Shown here piece after piece: positions 34,809 through 47,160 of a stretch of DNA of 64,000 nucleotides. Source of the DNA: Xanthostigma xanthostigma (lineage: Eukaryota; Arthropoda; Insecta; Raphidioptera; Raphidiidae); contig OY754466.1 of the NCBI GenBank assembly GCA_963575645.1, positions 19,942,001 to 20,006,000 of the forward strand, in the 5' to 3' direction. The position numbers and the translations under genes were made by a program. The number at the start of each line of letters is the position of its first letter. Within the stretch, counting starts at the first letter, position 1. The notes under the pieces are model-generated. The model had not been told where the DNA came from. It saw nothing but the letters and a program-made list of their open reading frames with translations, and did no database searches.

Positions 34809-35081
34809 AAGCGTAGATATTTTATTTTTCTGGGGGGGTAAAGCAAAAAATCTATATTTTTTTAAAGTTTTATTAATATCACACAAGAATACTCACAAAG
34901 GAAGGTGCCAAGCAAAATATCAATTTCCAAACCAATTTTACACATTTTTTTTCAAGAAGTGTTTCTAAATTTTATTTTTTTAGGCAGAAATTCGTATTAT
35001 TTTTAGTTTTATTTTTTTATTATTATGATCCTGGGGGAGGGTAATTGCCCCCTTTACCCCCCCCCCCTTATCTACGCCCTT
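34809..35081. mobile_element. GCGTAGAT-tipped MITE, copy 1
   Basis: About 273 bp running from gcgtagatattttatttttc to ccttatctacgcccttg, with short inverted tips (GCGTAGATA/TATCTACGC). The same sequence, diverged, is at 43999-44270. It lies directly against a LINE 3' fragment and contributes open codons to its frame. Confidence 0.75.
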
Positions 35082-35306
35082 GACTCATTTGGTGTTAAAC
35101 AGCCAAATAAGTATGATACCCGCAACTCAGAGATTACTCTCAAACATAAAACAGCCTTCTTTGAGAAATCAGTGTCTTATACAGGACTCAAAATGTTTCA
35201 TTCTTTACCGCAAGAAATAAAAGGTCTCAAAGACAATCAGTTTAAAAAAGAGTTAAAAGCACATCTTGTAGGAACTGTGCCTTATAATATCTCAGATATA
35301 TTCTGA
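35082..35306 (+). pseudogene. LINE reverse transcriptase C-terminal fragment
   Basis: The frame reads KYDTRNSEITLKHKTAFFEK, then SVSYTGLKMFHSLPQEIKGL and a stop at 35306. The pattern YDTRN ... K..FEKS..Y.G.K.FN.LP..IK is the conserved tail of jockey/CR1-like non-LTR reverse transcriptases. Only about 74 codons survive, so it is a 5'-truncated insertion cut by, or inserted next to, the MITE at 34809. The 3' UTR probably runs to about 35400. It is not a host gene. Confidence 0.75.
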
Positions 35307-37951
35307 TTTTTTTCTAATTGTTTTGACGACTGTATCCATACTTATAGCTTTACAATAAATAACAATTCTATGTAGTATTCTATTCTATAATATATCAGAC
35401 GTTTCTGTCGGTCTTTTTAAGACCAAAAATTCTGCAGTACCTACATTAATATGATGTATCCCTAATAGTCAACGTAAGGCATGTAAGCGCCCTAAAATAT
35501 TGTCTTTTTACGACTTGACTACAAAACATCAAGATTTATCTACTATCTTTTATTTTAATATGAATATATAATGCACGTAAACCTTCCAAAAGAAATTGTC
35601 TAAATGATAGTGAAAACCGCATCAATATCCATTGTGTAGTTTAGAAGAGCTAAACGAACAAACAGACGTGGATAGCGATTTTGTCTTATTTAGAGATTAT
35701 AGATTGTGAGGAAATGTATGAACGTAATTTTATTTTCTGAGATATTAGGGTATTTTGTATTGTAGCTAGACAGAACAACGCTTTTCCAGATATTTTCATC
35801 TGACTAATTAGCCCTCCAGGACCATGTAAAAACGACATTCACACGATTGGAGGCTGCAGAAAATATCTATTGTAAACAATAAACGTATTTGTAGAATTTG
35901 TGCCCCGGGTAAAGACGATTTGTTGTTCGTCTTTCAGTTCCATTTTTTCTAGTTCCTGCAAATTGCTTCTCATATTTATAACATAGTTAATTAAATTCAA
36001 CAAAAATAAGAAGTAAAATAAAATAATATAGAAATTAGAAATGTAACCGTGTTAGTGACAATACTAACTGATTGTGTATCAAGGGCAAAATTAAGTCGGA
36101 AGCGTTTATGTATGATGAATCTTATAATTAACGAAAGTATAAATAATTTTTTATATAAATCCCAAATAATTACTTAGTATACCTATTTATTGATGACATA
36201 TTTTTTTTACTTGAACTATTTTTTGTATCTTCTGACCACACTGTACAGTTTTGAGAAAATACAATCATTTCAGTGCATTTGTTTGCACATACATTATTGG
36301 CGTTGGTCGGATAACGGAACCAATAGAGTAGGGATCGGATACTGGAATCTGGGAATCGGATCATAAAATTCTGAACGAGTTGACAGTTTTTTAAAAATGT
36401 TACATATTAGTAGATCATGTATTTAGAACATTAATGCAGTTATTATATGTACGAGTCACTGATGTGTTAAGACGAGAGAATAACGAATTTTAACAGTCAC
36501 CCGAGTCATAATTCGAGCTACCTTTTTTTGTTATATCAAATTTTTTGACAATTTTTTGTGCAACCCAGTATTAATGTGGGTTTTTGCTTTTTAGAATAAC
36601 TGGATCGCATATAACGGAAACTTTTTTGACACTCGCCACCACATTTTATTGCTTTAAGACCACAAATTCCAAAGCAGACGCAACACCACTAATAATAATA
36701 GTGTTGTCAAACTTGTTTTTCGCAGTACTGCACTAAACACTGGTCAGTAATAGGTTTTAATCCAAGGTTTCAAATGTCAACCAGAACAAATGATAGTTAT
36801 GCATTTGCATAATTTTTCAATAAGAGGAAAGGTGTCCAGTAAAGGTCCTTTTTTAACATTTTGGTTAAATTGCCAATTTTTTTATAATCAATGTATAAAA
36901 TTAAGATTTTAATTCAGAACTTTCACAGTTGCCCAGTTCATATTTTTCCATTTAGGAAATATGTACTTAAATGCTATAATTTTTGAAGTGAAAACTTCTT
37001 TAGCGGCGTTGTACACTTTTTGTTTGTAATGGGTAAAAAATGTTAAACTCGCGTCAGGACACGTGACCTGATCGAAAATTCGTAAGACGTTAATATTCAA
37101 GTTTTCACTTCTGCCGGCACTCCCGGAGTGTTTTTTTTTTTATTTAACCTTTGGGATAAAATAATTGTTTTTATTGCCTTAACATTTGGTCGATCACCAA
37201 TGCACATTTACAATAATATTTTCATTAACAAAAGAACTTTTCCTTTCGAAAAAAATACATAATCTAAAATATTTATTCTTTGTGTAGTTATTTTGAAAAA
37301 ATAAAATTACTGTAATCATAAATAAATTTACAAATCTTAAAAGGTATGTAAATAATTAGAACAAAATTAATTATTTTATAACTTATTGTTGTTATAAAAT
37401 ACAGATAATTCGTTATTGCTTAACACTTTTTTTATAATCGTTTTTTATGTAAGTAATCTGCTATAAATTTAAATATACTGCATCAGTAATATCACGGCAT
37501 GAAGTTTTAATCTTTTATTTTATACGTTGAAATACGCGTTACGATAAAAAACATTCACGATTTTATATTATGTAGGTAGGTCCCTATATTAATACTTACG
37601 CATCGTTAATAAAAAGTATTCTGACATTTAAATTAAATCACAATTTCATATGTGCAATATTATAAAGTTATTAATTATTACTGGTACATGTATATGTAGA
37701 TATTAAATATTTTTAATATTACGCGATAAATGGCCATAGAAGCCGATTCGCTCTTTTTAAAATAAAAAAAAAATTTTAAGTATTATTTTATATTTATTTA
37801 AAAAAATTGCATTTTATACTAGCTACAAACCCCGTTCTTTGTCCGCGTTTGCCCTTTCCCATAATCTTCTAGTCTTAACACTTCCGAGGAAATGCTACAT
37901 AAAATTCACAAAAAAAATCAGCTCTAATGATTTAGTGGTTGTTTAGTTATA
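35307..37951. other. Long AT-rich stretch without recognised genes
   Basis: About 2.6 kb. No frame with protein-like features and no repeat with both ends recognised. Confidence 0.45.
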
Positions 37952-38280
37952 AAAGACCGCGCAACTTTATCAAACATGAATCAGCACGACCGGCCCAATA
38001 CAAACCTGCAACCTGCACGGTGTCGCACACCAGATCAGCACACACCAGCACGGACCAGCAACGTTTAGTGCGGGTTATGTGTGAGGTAGACATTTCGCAG
38101 TTTTCAAGTAGTGAGTAGGAAGAGAAAGAAACCAGGAAAAGAGGTTTTGGGTTCACCCTATTAATGAAAACGATACTTCACAAGCACAGTAGATCGGTCC
38201 AGCACGGCCTAACAGAAATTGCTGGATGCTGGTTCCAGGTGCAGATCTAATGTGAGCTACTCCGTTAAATAACATATTGT

Positions 38281-39077
38281 CAGTGGCGTAAAAAATAGGG
38301 TTGCATAACGGGAAAAATGCTACGGGCCCATGGCCTAAGGGGCCCCCGGCCCGAGAGGTTGTTAGGACAGGAAGAACCTAACAATGTATTACAAATTGTG
38401 GTAAAAAAATATTAATTTTTTATCTAATCAATTTAAAGTCAAGAACATTCACGAATTATACAAATACAGTGTAAACTCTTTATAACTAAACTCAAGGGAC
38501 CGAGAATTTTTTATCGTTATAGAGACTTACCGTTATATGGAGTGAAGAAAGAAAAACAACCAAATTAACAATAATCTTCAATGTACTGTATAATCTCTTT
38601 ATAACGAATTTTAAGGGACCGAACATTTTTTTCGTTATATGGAGGGAAGAAAGAAAAATAATCAATTTTCACAAAATTAATTTATTCCAAACACATATAC
38701 AAACACATATACCTATAGTTTGGCGTCATCAAGTGCTTGTTGAATAGATGGTGATGGTTCAGAATGGTCCTCTTTATGTCATGTAAACATTTGCTGACGC
38801 CTAAATATGAACATATTTCTTCGTAATAGAGAATGGCTGTTGCGTTGTAAAGAGGGTATTAATGTATAGGTTTTAAGGTAAACCAACCAAATCCTAAAAA
38901 TTTCGACGTTATAGGGAGTTTTTCGTTATAACGAAGGACGTTATAAAGAGTTTACACTGTATCTATAGTCTACTTCGTGATTTATAAAGAAGACACTACC
39001 TGAAGCATTTTTATATTAAGGGAGGGCCACATCCGATGAATTTGCCATGGGCATCAGGTGGTATAGTTACGCCACTG
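38281..39077. mobile_element. CAGTGGCGTA MITE, middle level of nest
   Basis: Bounded by CAGTGGCGTA and TTACGCCACTG, like the MITE at 25595-25746, with the same GC-rich 'ggcccccggcccgagag' interior. It is interrupted by the pogo-like element at 38467-38959. Confidence 0.75.
38467..38959 (-). mobile_element. pogo-like element, inner level of nest
   Basis: CAGTGTAAACTCTTTATAAC and complement form the tips, with TA on both sides. It is a reversed sister of 3822-4316 and keeps the degraded transposase C-terminal remnant (SIQQA region near 38740). Its left part contains a second, tandem copy of the terminal sequence (ctgtataatctctttataac near 38587). Confidence 0.8.
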
Positions 39078-39155
39078 TAACATGGGTACTTTCACGAACA
39101 GGCTCTTCTGGTTCGTGCTGTTGCTGGTCGTGTTTGATAAGTTTGTGCGGTCTTT

Positions 39156-39878
39156 AAGCGATCAAACAATCAGAGACACTTTTCTTTATAATATGATAAT
39201 TTTTAAGCGTAAGTATAGCTTTACGTTTGAAATTACATAAATATACTGGATATTCTTCAGAATAGAAATGAACCAAAAAGCATTATACACTATTTCATTG
39301 GTAACAAACCTTGCAAATTAATTAAAAAGTAATAAATTATAACTAGAAAAATTGCGAAATTATTTTGCACATCAATTGAACATATTTAAATATCGTTATT
39401 GTTGTAATTAACAAAATGATAAAACAATTTAACAAACCGTTTAATAATTTTTACAATCCTTTTTTTCAAATTAGACCACCGTAATCTAACCGTAATCTGT
39501 GCAAATCGTAAAATACTAATGATTAATTTTAATGATGGATATCTTCTACAACTTATGATGTGAAAAGATAATATTAATCAATTACTTAACCAGATGGATT
39601 ATGTTCAATGATGTGTTTAGGATCCCATACCTCAAAAATAAAAACACATTTGTCCGTCCATATGTTTGTCACAGTCAAGAGCGGATTTGCATAGGGACTA
39701 TTAGGGCATAAGCCCTGCGCCCCCGAGTGTCTAGGGGCCCTCAAAAATAAATTTATTATTATACATTTTTAAAACTTTTTCATTGACAATGAACTGCACT
39801 TATTGTATATTTAGTATTATTAATGATTAATTATCTTTATCATGGGTAATTTTGACAGTTTTTTGGGTGAAAATTGAG
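39156..39878. other. No gene recognised
   Basis: AT-rich. A 'gagcggatttgcatagg' to 'gccctgcgcccccgag' stretch at 39670-39740 is an eroded dispersed repeat, similar in type to 24185-24250. Confidence 0.4.
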
Positions 39879-40448
39879 TTTTGACGTGATAACGTCTTAT
39901 AAATTGATGAATCACCAATCTTATAAATTGATAAAACACCGGCTGCATGTTCGAAAAAGTGTAACGTTCGTAACGCGTAACGTTCCTAACGCGTAACGTT
40001 CCGCCTGACCCTGTGCGTGCTTTTTGCTAATTTCTCGCTCAATTTAAATCAGATCGGTTTGAAACCAGTCTTAAACGAAAGAGGAGAACATTTTACATAG
40101 ATTTCGTATAACAGAATTTGCCTAAACAGTTTTTTTATACAAATTTATATAGAAAAATAGCTGTATAAATGCAACATGAAAACGGCTGAATTTCTAATGT
40201 TTAATTCAATTTTTTGACATTAGTATTTTGTGAAATGCAACGCCTTCTAAGTTAAGTATTGGAATAACTAATTATTATTAGAACATAATACTTTGACAGT
40301 TGCAAACGTCACTTTTGACATTTCTTATCATTCCGACACCAAGGATAAGCGGATTGAAACCAAATTTTGGGAGGTTTAGGTTATGTATTACGGAATACGT
40401 TATCACGTAAAACTATCGTCCGTAAACCGATTTTACAGACAACCAATT
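39879..40448 (-). mobile_element. Family X element, long copy
   Basis: A reversed 570-bp sister of 28737-29407 with the same termini and interior. It has about 100 fewer bases, including absence of a segment corresponding to 29040-29130, and a duplicated 'aacgcgtaacgttcct' motif. Confidence 0.75.
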
Positions 40449-41080
40449 TTTTTTTTTGAATGAATTTTGAATCTATTTTGAGTGATATTTTGACCATTTT
40501 TATAGTATTATTTATTTGATCAGGTCACCAAATTTTAACCCTGATTTAAAAATGAATATTAAACCCCCATTTAAAAGAAAGGAGCAGTCTAATGTCGTAT
40601 TCAAACTCCCTGTCCTGACAACATTAGATTGTTATCTACTCACACAAAAACAAATGCTTACATAGAAAAATATCGTTTTCAAGCTAAATTTTGATCAAAA
40701 TGCGTAAACATGAAATCATAGAATTGAATTTAATGAAATTTTTATTTCAAAAAAAACTCTTTCCGCGGTTTTCATATACAAATTCTTACCGGACGTTTAT
40801 AAGTATTATTTCTTTACAAAACATAGTTTGTGGATTTTGGCAAGTAAGTCAGTGGATGTTAATAAAAATTTCGTAAGTATTAAAAAGAAGTCGCTGGTTC
40901 CATTTTTTTTGTATCATCGCAAATGCGAACTTGTGACAAACTGATTTTGGCAAAATCATACAATGTACATAATTGCGACGAAATCTCTGTAATTTTGGTT
41001 TCTTGAGTTTTTTTCGATTATAATTTTAATTCCGTGGTGGAAGACTTTGTGTTCGCTGTATAGCCAATGAATGATTTTAA
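40449..41080. other. No gene recognised
   Basis: AT-rich sequence of about 630 bases. No supported feature. Confidence 0.4.
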
Positions 41081-41906
41081 AAAACGGCCAAGTGCGAGTC
41101 GGACTTGCGTACCGAGGGTTCCGTATCCGTACAAACAATTATAGGTATGTAAATAGTCGTCCATCACGGGAATCGAGTTTCAAAGATTTTTCCCGCTTTG
41201 CCGTTGGAAAACTGTTGGCCCCCATACATCGACATAGGTCGCGGTTAGTTTAGCAGTGTATTGCAATTAGTTCAGATGGACTAACCGAATTCTACTGTAG
41301 GTATACTGTGGCTATATCTGATAGCCTAGCGGTCGGACCGTGCTGTATGCGAGAGTTCTCATAATTGTATTTTAATAAAATATGTTCGAGTATACTACTG
41401 TATAAACGCACCGGTAGGTCACGCTTGTTTTGTATTAGATTTATTACTGTGTACGTGCGTAGCAGGTTGTTGCGGTTTGTGTATGTATATGTCACCGTAA
41501 AATTGTAAATACCGTTAGGTGGTAATCTGTCTCGCGAGATTGTGAACTGTCGAAAGATTGTGAACCTCAACGTAATAATAATACATTAAATTGTAAGCAG
41601 TACGTTGAGGTTCACAATCTTTCGACAGTTCACAATCTCGCGAGACAGATTACAACCTAACGATATTTACAATTTTACGGTGACATATACACTATACTGT
41701 ATAATATAGAATGTATTGTGTATGAAAACATTTTATTTTAATTATTTGTTGTTATAGCGGTAATAGAAATATACACTCTGTGAAAAAATTAACTCTCTAC
41801 TTATTACGGTTCTTGTGATACAATCCGCTGACAGACAGACGGACGGACAGCAGAGGTTAGTAATACGGTCCCGTTGGGCACCCTTCGGGTACGGAACCCT
41901 AAAAAA
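41081..41906 (+). repeat. Lepidopteran-type dispersed repeat (cggccaagtgcgagtcgg)
   Basis: It starts acggccaagtgcgagtcgg, includes agggttccgtatccg, and ends cagacggacggacagcagag then ggtacggaaccctaaaaa. This layout is one I associate with a very common repeat of moth and butterfly genomes. It is interrupted by the foldback at 41486-41690. A diverged tail copy lies at about 61580-61680. Confidence 0.65.
41486..41690. mobile_element. Foldback MITE with ~95-bp arms, nested
   Basis: The left arm begins tatgtcaccgtaaaattgta and continues through cgcgagattgtgaactgtcg; the right arm is the complement with about two differences, around a short AT-rich loop. It lies inside the repeat at 41081-41906. 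Confidence 0.88.
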
Positions 41907-42669
41907 GCAGCGCAAATAACACTAATATTCTATTCTACTATATAGTAGGTAGGTACTGTGTAGGTTACACAGAACAGACCTATTACTGTTCTGTGATAGG
42001 TTATATGAAAAAGTATTAGGAATTAGCATTGGCAAAGATACATTTTATCACTTCCTGGGATTAAAGTAAAAAAAGGTACACCTGTTCGAAATGTTAAGTT
42101 TATAAATTATATACTCTTTCTTTAATCGCGCAATAAATGCTTGATGTGTAATTGCTGCTTATTGTAAATTATTATATACATCGACTATTGTTTATAGAGA
42201 TAGTTAATAAATATAAATGAGAAAAAACAATTATGCCAAGAAAATCAGTACTTCGTTTTTACGTCACGCGGGCACAAAGAAATAGACAAAAAGATATAAT
42301 TTCTAAAAATTTAATGCACCCTATCACTTATCCTTCATTATTTTTTTGCGAATGTTTTCTACGTAAACAGACACGAACATTTTACAATTTTATTATAATA
42401 TATGTACAGATATCTATTAGTGCAGCACTGCAGTGACAGTTTTAGAAGATCAAAATGACAAGCTTTGAAGAGCTTCAGTAAATTCCCTCAGCTGAAATGG
42501 TGTAATTGTTATACGAGTCCCTGTGTCAATACAACGTTAGCTAGTAAGCGAAATACCATTCATTGACTGACTGACTGACTCATAACGAAATCTCCGAAGC
42601 TTTACGTCCTGCAATTGACTTGAAATTTGGCATAGCTACTCCTTTCCCGACGTATGGATTTTATACAAA

Positions 42670-42962
42670 GGGGCCATTCAAATATTACGTAAGGAGAATT
42701 TTAGTAATGTTTACCCCCCTCCCCCTTATCAGCAAAAGTAAGCAAAGCTCTTACCTCCCCCCCCCACGTAAACATTATGTAAATTACGTAAACTTTGGTA
42801 TATCTATTTTTTTAAATCTGTTCAAGTTTCTTTATTGTTATAAATAAATAAGGCTGACATCATCAGCATATAGACCCCCCCCGACCCCTATGTTATCAAA
42901 AATAAGCTAGGCAAAAGACCCCCTCCCCCCTTTTAGTGCTTACGTAATACTTGAATGGCCCC
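42670..42962. mobile_element. GGGGCCATTCAA-tipped MITE
   Basis: A 293-bp element with tips GGGGCCATTCAAATATTACG and the near-complement (cgtaatacttgaatggcccc). The interior has C-runs (gacccccccccgacccc). No coding content. Confidence 0.85.
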
Positions 42963-43092
42963 AAATCCTATCCAAAACGGATTTTTCACCTACCATCATA
43001 TACTTACATTATGCACTATATGGGTGTGAATTGTTACGTGGGTGGGTGTGCATGGTTGCGTAGATGGTAAGGTCACTATAATATTTGCATAT

Positions 43093-43115
43093 AGAGAGAG
43101 AGAGAGAGAGAGAGA
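43093..43115 (+). repeat. (AG)n microsatellite
   Basis: About eleven uninterrupted AG dinucleotides inside the Helitron-like element. Confidence 0.9.
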
Positions 43116-43460
43116 AGGAGAATATGTGATGGTAGGTGAAAACTCTGTTCTTAGTGGGTGTCTAGTGTGTCTACGTCGAGAAAGGAATAACTGCCAAATA
43201 ATGGGAACGCATCCGCGCTTCGTCTCAATTGCGTGCGAAGCCGCGGGTAAAAGCTAGTAACTTATAAGTTTAGCTATGTAGTTATTATACCTATGTACTT
43301 GCTTACAGAAGAGTTAGTGAAAGTGCATTTTTAATCAATGAATGCATCCTTCAGCGTTTGCATGTTACGTTATTTACGTATGGGTTAGTAGCTGAGTCTT
43401 ACAATGTGTTCCATAGTCGTGTGCGGTTAAAATTAATATTAAAAATTAATTATTTAAAAA

Positions 43461-43665
43461 AAGACAAGAAACCCGACTGCATAGAAATGAAATTAATATT
43501 TAAAAGGAGAAAAACAAGTCGAAAAATCCCAACAAGCAGTAGGTGGAGACCTGTTTGTCTCTTTCTTTTGTTTTTGAATGGGTCTCCAACCGCTGCATGT
43601 CAAGATTTTCCGACTCGTTTTTCTCTTTTTAATTTCATCTTTATGCAATCGGGTTTCTTGTTTTT
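43461..43665. mobile_element. Foldback MITE with ~95-bp arms
   Basis: Left acaagaaacccgactgcata and right tatgcaatcgggtttcttgt are complementary with a mismatch. The pairing continues inward through aaaacaagtcg and ggtggagacc to a small loop. Open frames here come from the palindrome. Confidence 0.85.
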
Positions 43666-43998
43666 ATTTCGGTTTAGTTATATACACAACTTTCAGGTTG
43701 TTTAAATCTTAAAAGGAGCTTACGGCTGTAAAATATCTAGGAAACATCATTTTCAATTTGAAAAACCTATTTAGTGATATGACACGCAATTTTCCGTATC
43801 TACCGTCATTTTGTATTTTACGACCGCCATTTTGGTTTTATGAAAACAAAACCTAGCATATATCAACCATCGTACCTCATTGATTAAAATCCACCCAGTC
43901 GTTGGAATGCTTTGAGGGTATAAAGAATCTCACAAACATACATACAAGCATACATACATATCCTAGATATGCGTGAAAAACATTACCGTCTTTGCTGC

Positions 43999-44270
43999 AA
44001 GGGCGTAGATATTTTTTTCTGGGGGAGGCAAAGCAAAAAAAATCAATATTTTTTTAAGTTTTATTAATATCACACAAGAATATTCAGAAAGGAAGGTGTC
44101 AAGCAAAATATTAATTCCCAAAACCAATTTAAAAATTTTTTTTCAGCATTATTGCTAAATTTTATTTTTAGCCAGGTATTTTGTCTTATTTTCACTTATA
44201 TTTTTTTTTATCATAATGATCCTGGTTGGAAATTACCCCCTTTAGCCCTCCCCCCTTATCTACGCCGTTG
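43999..44270. mobile_element. GCGTAGAT-tipped MITE, copy 2
   Basis: Sister of 34809-35081 (ctgggggaggcaaagcaa ... tatctacgccgttg). Tips AAGGGCGTAGATA and TATCTACGCC. Confidence 0.75.
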
Positions 44271-44889
44271 CTTGGCTGTCGCGTAGTCGGAAAAAAATAT
44301 AGGGACGCGGTGAAATGGTTCAAGTATTGAAAGTAATTTAGCATCTAAAATAACACTGACTTTGAAGTTTGAAATTAGTTTCGTCGTTTAACTAATACCG
44401 CCTAAGGCGACACGTCCGAAAAGGTACCGGGAGGGTAGCTTTTTTGAAATCACGGTTGAAAATCGTTAGAAAATCCAAAAGTGTGTAAGTTACAAGTTGT
44501 TTTTAATAGAGTTTTTTGATAAAAATGCTCGAAAAGTGATTTTTTTATCTACTGCAACAGTAGACTTAATTTGATTTTGATTAAAGCATTCTTACGTTAA
44601 AGAATATTCTACTTTTTTATTTCTTTTGAATAATTGCTATATAGGCTATATAGCGTGCCACTTTATCGCACTAGTGCGTCATGGGTCACTTAACATCCAT
44701 GTAAAGTAGCTATTTTATAAGGGCTAGTGTAAAAAAATATTTTTAATTACCCTATGTAGTTAGCATCCTTGACGGGAAGGAGGAGGGGTGGCTAAAAAAT
44801 GTCTCCTGGGCGTCAGACTTAGGGTATAACATCAGTGTTGAGTTGCAGAAAACATTGTCAGAAAACCTAGTTTGACGATAACAAACATA
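44271..44889. other. No gene recognised
   Basis: About 620 bases. No supported feature. Confidence 0.4.
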
Positions 44890-45420
44890 TTTTTAGAAAA
44901 GCTCTGTATATCTGTTTGTCTATGAACACGATACGGGTCAAACGGATGAATGGATTGAAACCAAATTTTGGAAATATGTTTGATATGCTAATATGAAGAG
45001 CCCTATTGTTAATGGGAAAAATCAACGCATGCGCAGAAGATATATATGATATAATATTATTTTTTGTATAATAATGGTATACTTTTTATAACGGTTTATT
45101 ATTTTATTTATTTTTATGAGAAACTTTTGTAGAAAATATTTTTTTTCAAACTTTTTCGGAAATATTCTGAAAAGAAAGAAATTAATTAAGCATGTTTTGG
45201 ATAATTTTTTCATGACGTGAAGCATATATTACGTAAGTATAGGTAACCATGCAAACGAATAGTAAATATCATATTTAATACTAGCCGTGATCCGCGTCAC
45301 CGCACGTCATAACAGAAATGTTATTTTCTTTATTATACTATTTCAAATCCCATTTTTTTTAAGTTGGAATGGTCCCGTCGCTCAGGCTGGAAATTTTTGA
45401 ATTGTTACGTAATTATATTT
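44890..45420 (-). repeat. Family Y / Helitron-like composite, reversed
   Basis: Reversed relative of 32370-32860: the shared blocks atatttgcatatcaaacat and cgcatgcg lie near 44975-45035, and a reversed CTAG end (ctagccgtgatccgcgtcac) at 45281. No ORF with protein-like features. Confidence 0.5.
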
Positions 45421-46159
45421 AACATACGTTATTTGTATAATTTCCACATCGAAACCAAGTTTTTTCACGCATTTTGAATAAAAAACTTGAAACGCGAACT
45501 TTTCTATATGCAGATCAATAATATGTTTTAGTGTGAGAGTGATTACAGTTTAATGTTCTACATTACAGCAAGTTTCACAACGGCATTAGACTGCCCTGAT
45601 GATAAAAATATATGATCTCAATCTAATGTCACTGTAAAATAAAATGTTTGATGAGGTATACTTCTACAGAGATCCTGCTACATTGACCGTAATAAATTTG
45701 TAATTCGGTTACACCCTGTATAAAAATCCCTTGAGGATATTCTGTTGGTTCGATCTATCGCGTCGTGCAACCAACGGCTGCATCTTTTCTACATTCTTTT
45801 GTCTCGATTACTTTTAGATGTATTATAAACTTGGGTTGGCCGGTTATAGATACAAAGGTTATAAACATGTTGATGTAATCGACGATTACTTTGCTTTTTA
45901 TTGTTTGAACTTTTGTAATACAACATTTACACTGTTTGTTGTTACTAATATTGATTATTATTATTGTAATCTGTAAAATGATTACTTCTTTGTTTTGCTA
46001 TTGTTTACTGTTTTTTGTCCGTTTCATTTGTCTTAACATTTTGTATGTTAAGTTAATTTACTTTAGGAGAACGGTATAAAGACAATTCATTGGTGTCGCA
46101 AGGATATGAACCAAGCCTCAGTCTATCTGTCTGTCTGATCAATTTTTGTTCAAAGTACA
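45421..46159. other. No gene recognised
   Basis: AT-rich, about 740 bases. No supported feature. Confidence 0.4.
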
Positions 46160-46254
46160 TCTATACAATTCTATAAAGCTGAAAAGTTTGTTTGTTTGTT
46201 TGGTTGAACTCGCTAATCTCAGGAACTCATCATCATCATGAAGTTCCATATCCT

Positions 46255-46959
46255 TTACAGGATGTTGGAGACCACTTGTTTCCATTTTATTCTGTCCATA
46301 GCCAGTGATTTTAAGTCATTAAATGTGCTAATATTTAGCCAGTTTTTAATATTAGAGATCCAGGTAATTCTTTTTCTGCCTCTTGAAACACAACCTTTTA
46401 ATTTTCCACATAAAATAAGTCTTTGCAATTCATAGCTAGGCCCTCTACACATATGACCAAAATATCCCGTAATTCTTTTTTTTATTGTGTTCACTAAGCA
46501 CCGTTTATAATTAACTTTTTGGAAAACTACTTCATTTTTTAATTTTTCAGTCCATTTTATTTTTAGCATTTTTCTTATACACCAAGTTTCAAAAGCATTT
46601 AATCTAGATTCACTGACTCTCTTTAGCACCCATGTTTCGCAAGAATATAACAGTGCAGACCACACATATGTTTTTAGCATTTTAAATCTATTTTGAAAAC
46701 ACAGCTTCCTATTTGTCAAATATGTTTTGAGTTTTTCAAAATTAGCTTTAGCAATTGCGATTCGTTTCTTAATCTCGAGTAGCTGATCGTTGTTAGAAGT
46801 GAATAGTTTACCCAAATAATTATTTTGATTTACTTGCTTTATCTTTTGAGTTTTACACGTGATATTAATTAATGGTTGAACAGCTTCTTTACTAAAAACC
46901 ATACTCACAGTCTTTTTTGCATTTATTTTAAGTCCGTATTTTTCACTAACACTAGACAT
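46255..46959 (-). pseudogene. LINE reverse transcriptase C-terminal part, open 234-codon frame
   Basis: The frame shows KYGLKINAKKT, then NYLGKLFTSNND, EIKKRIAIAKANFEKL, LLYSCETWVLK and ETWCIRKMLKIKW. These are the thumb and post-RT tail motifs of non-LTR retrotransposon polymerases of the endonuclease-reverse transcriptase (RTE/Proto2-like) type. The catalytic FADD region and the endonuclease are absent because the copy is 5'-truncated at about 46965. On its coding strand it ends in an ATG-repeat tail (gatgatgatga) typical of RTE-like LINEs. It inserted into the Helitron at 46160 with ACT repeated at both edges. The frame is intact and suggests a recent insertion. It cannot act as a polymerase alone. 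Confidence 0.85.
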
Positions 46960-47160
46960 ACTACTGGTCCAAATTAAATTTTTTTTTTGTTGGATATATA
47001 GCCCATTTATCGAGGAAGGCTATAGGTTACATAATATCACGCTACGACCAATAGGAGGTGAGCATCAATGAAAAATGTTGCAAAATGTATCTCAAAAACA
47101 TATTTTATTCAGGTGAAATGCCGTAACTACATATATCAATAATAGGTCGTACATTCACAA

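Larger units (their letters stand above)
37952..39155. mobile_element. Outer MITE of a three-level nest
   Basis: The left tip aaagaccgcgcaactttatc matches the complement of the right tip (gataagtttgtgcggtcttt) with few differences, and both are followed inward by cacgacc-type sequence. Removing the nested elements leaves about 400 bp. Family not identified; hAT-like is a guess. Confidence 0.6.
42545..43257 (+). mobile_element. Helitron-like element with nested MITE
   Basis: The right end is cgtgcgaagccgcgggtaaa followed by AGCTAGT (CTAG at 43254). The left part carries gactgactgactgactca and 'ttgaaatttggcatagct', features of the family whose reversed copy lies at 50369-50989. It is interrupted by the MITE at 42670-42962 and contains an AG microsatellite. 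Confidence 0.6.

Noticed and set aside
43358-43705. 115-codon frame
   Set aside because: Mostly within the foldback MITE at 43461-43665; no protein-like features.
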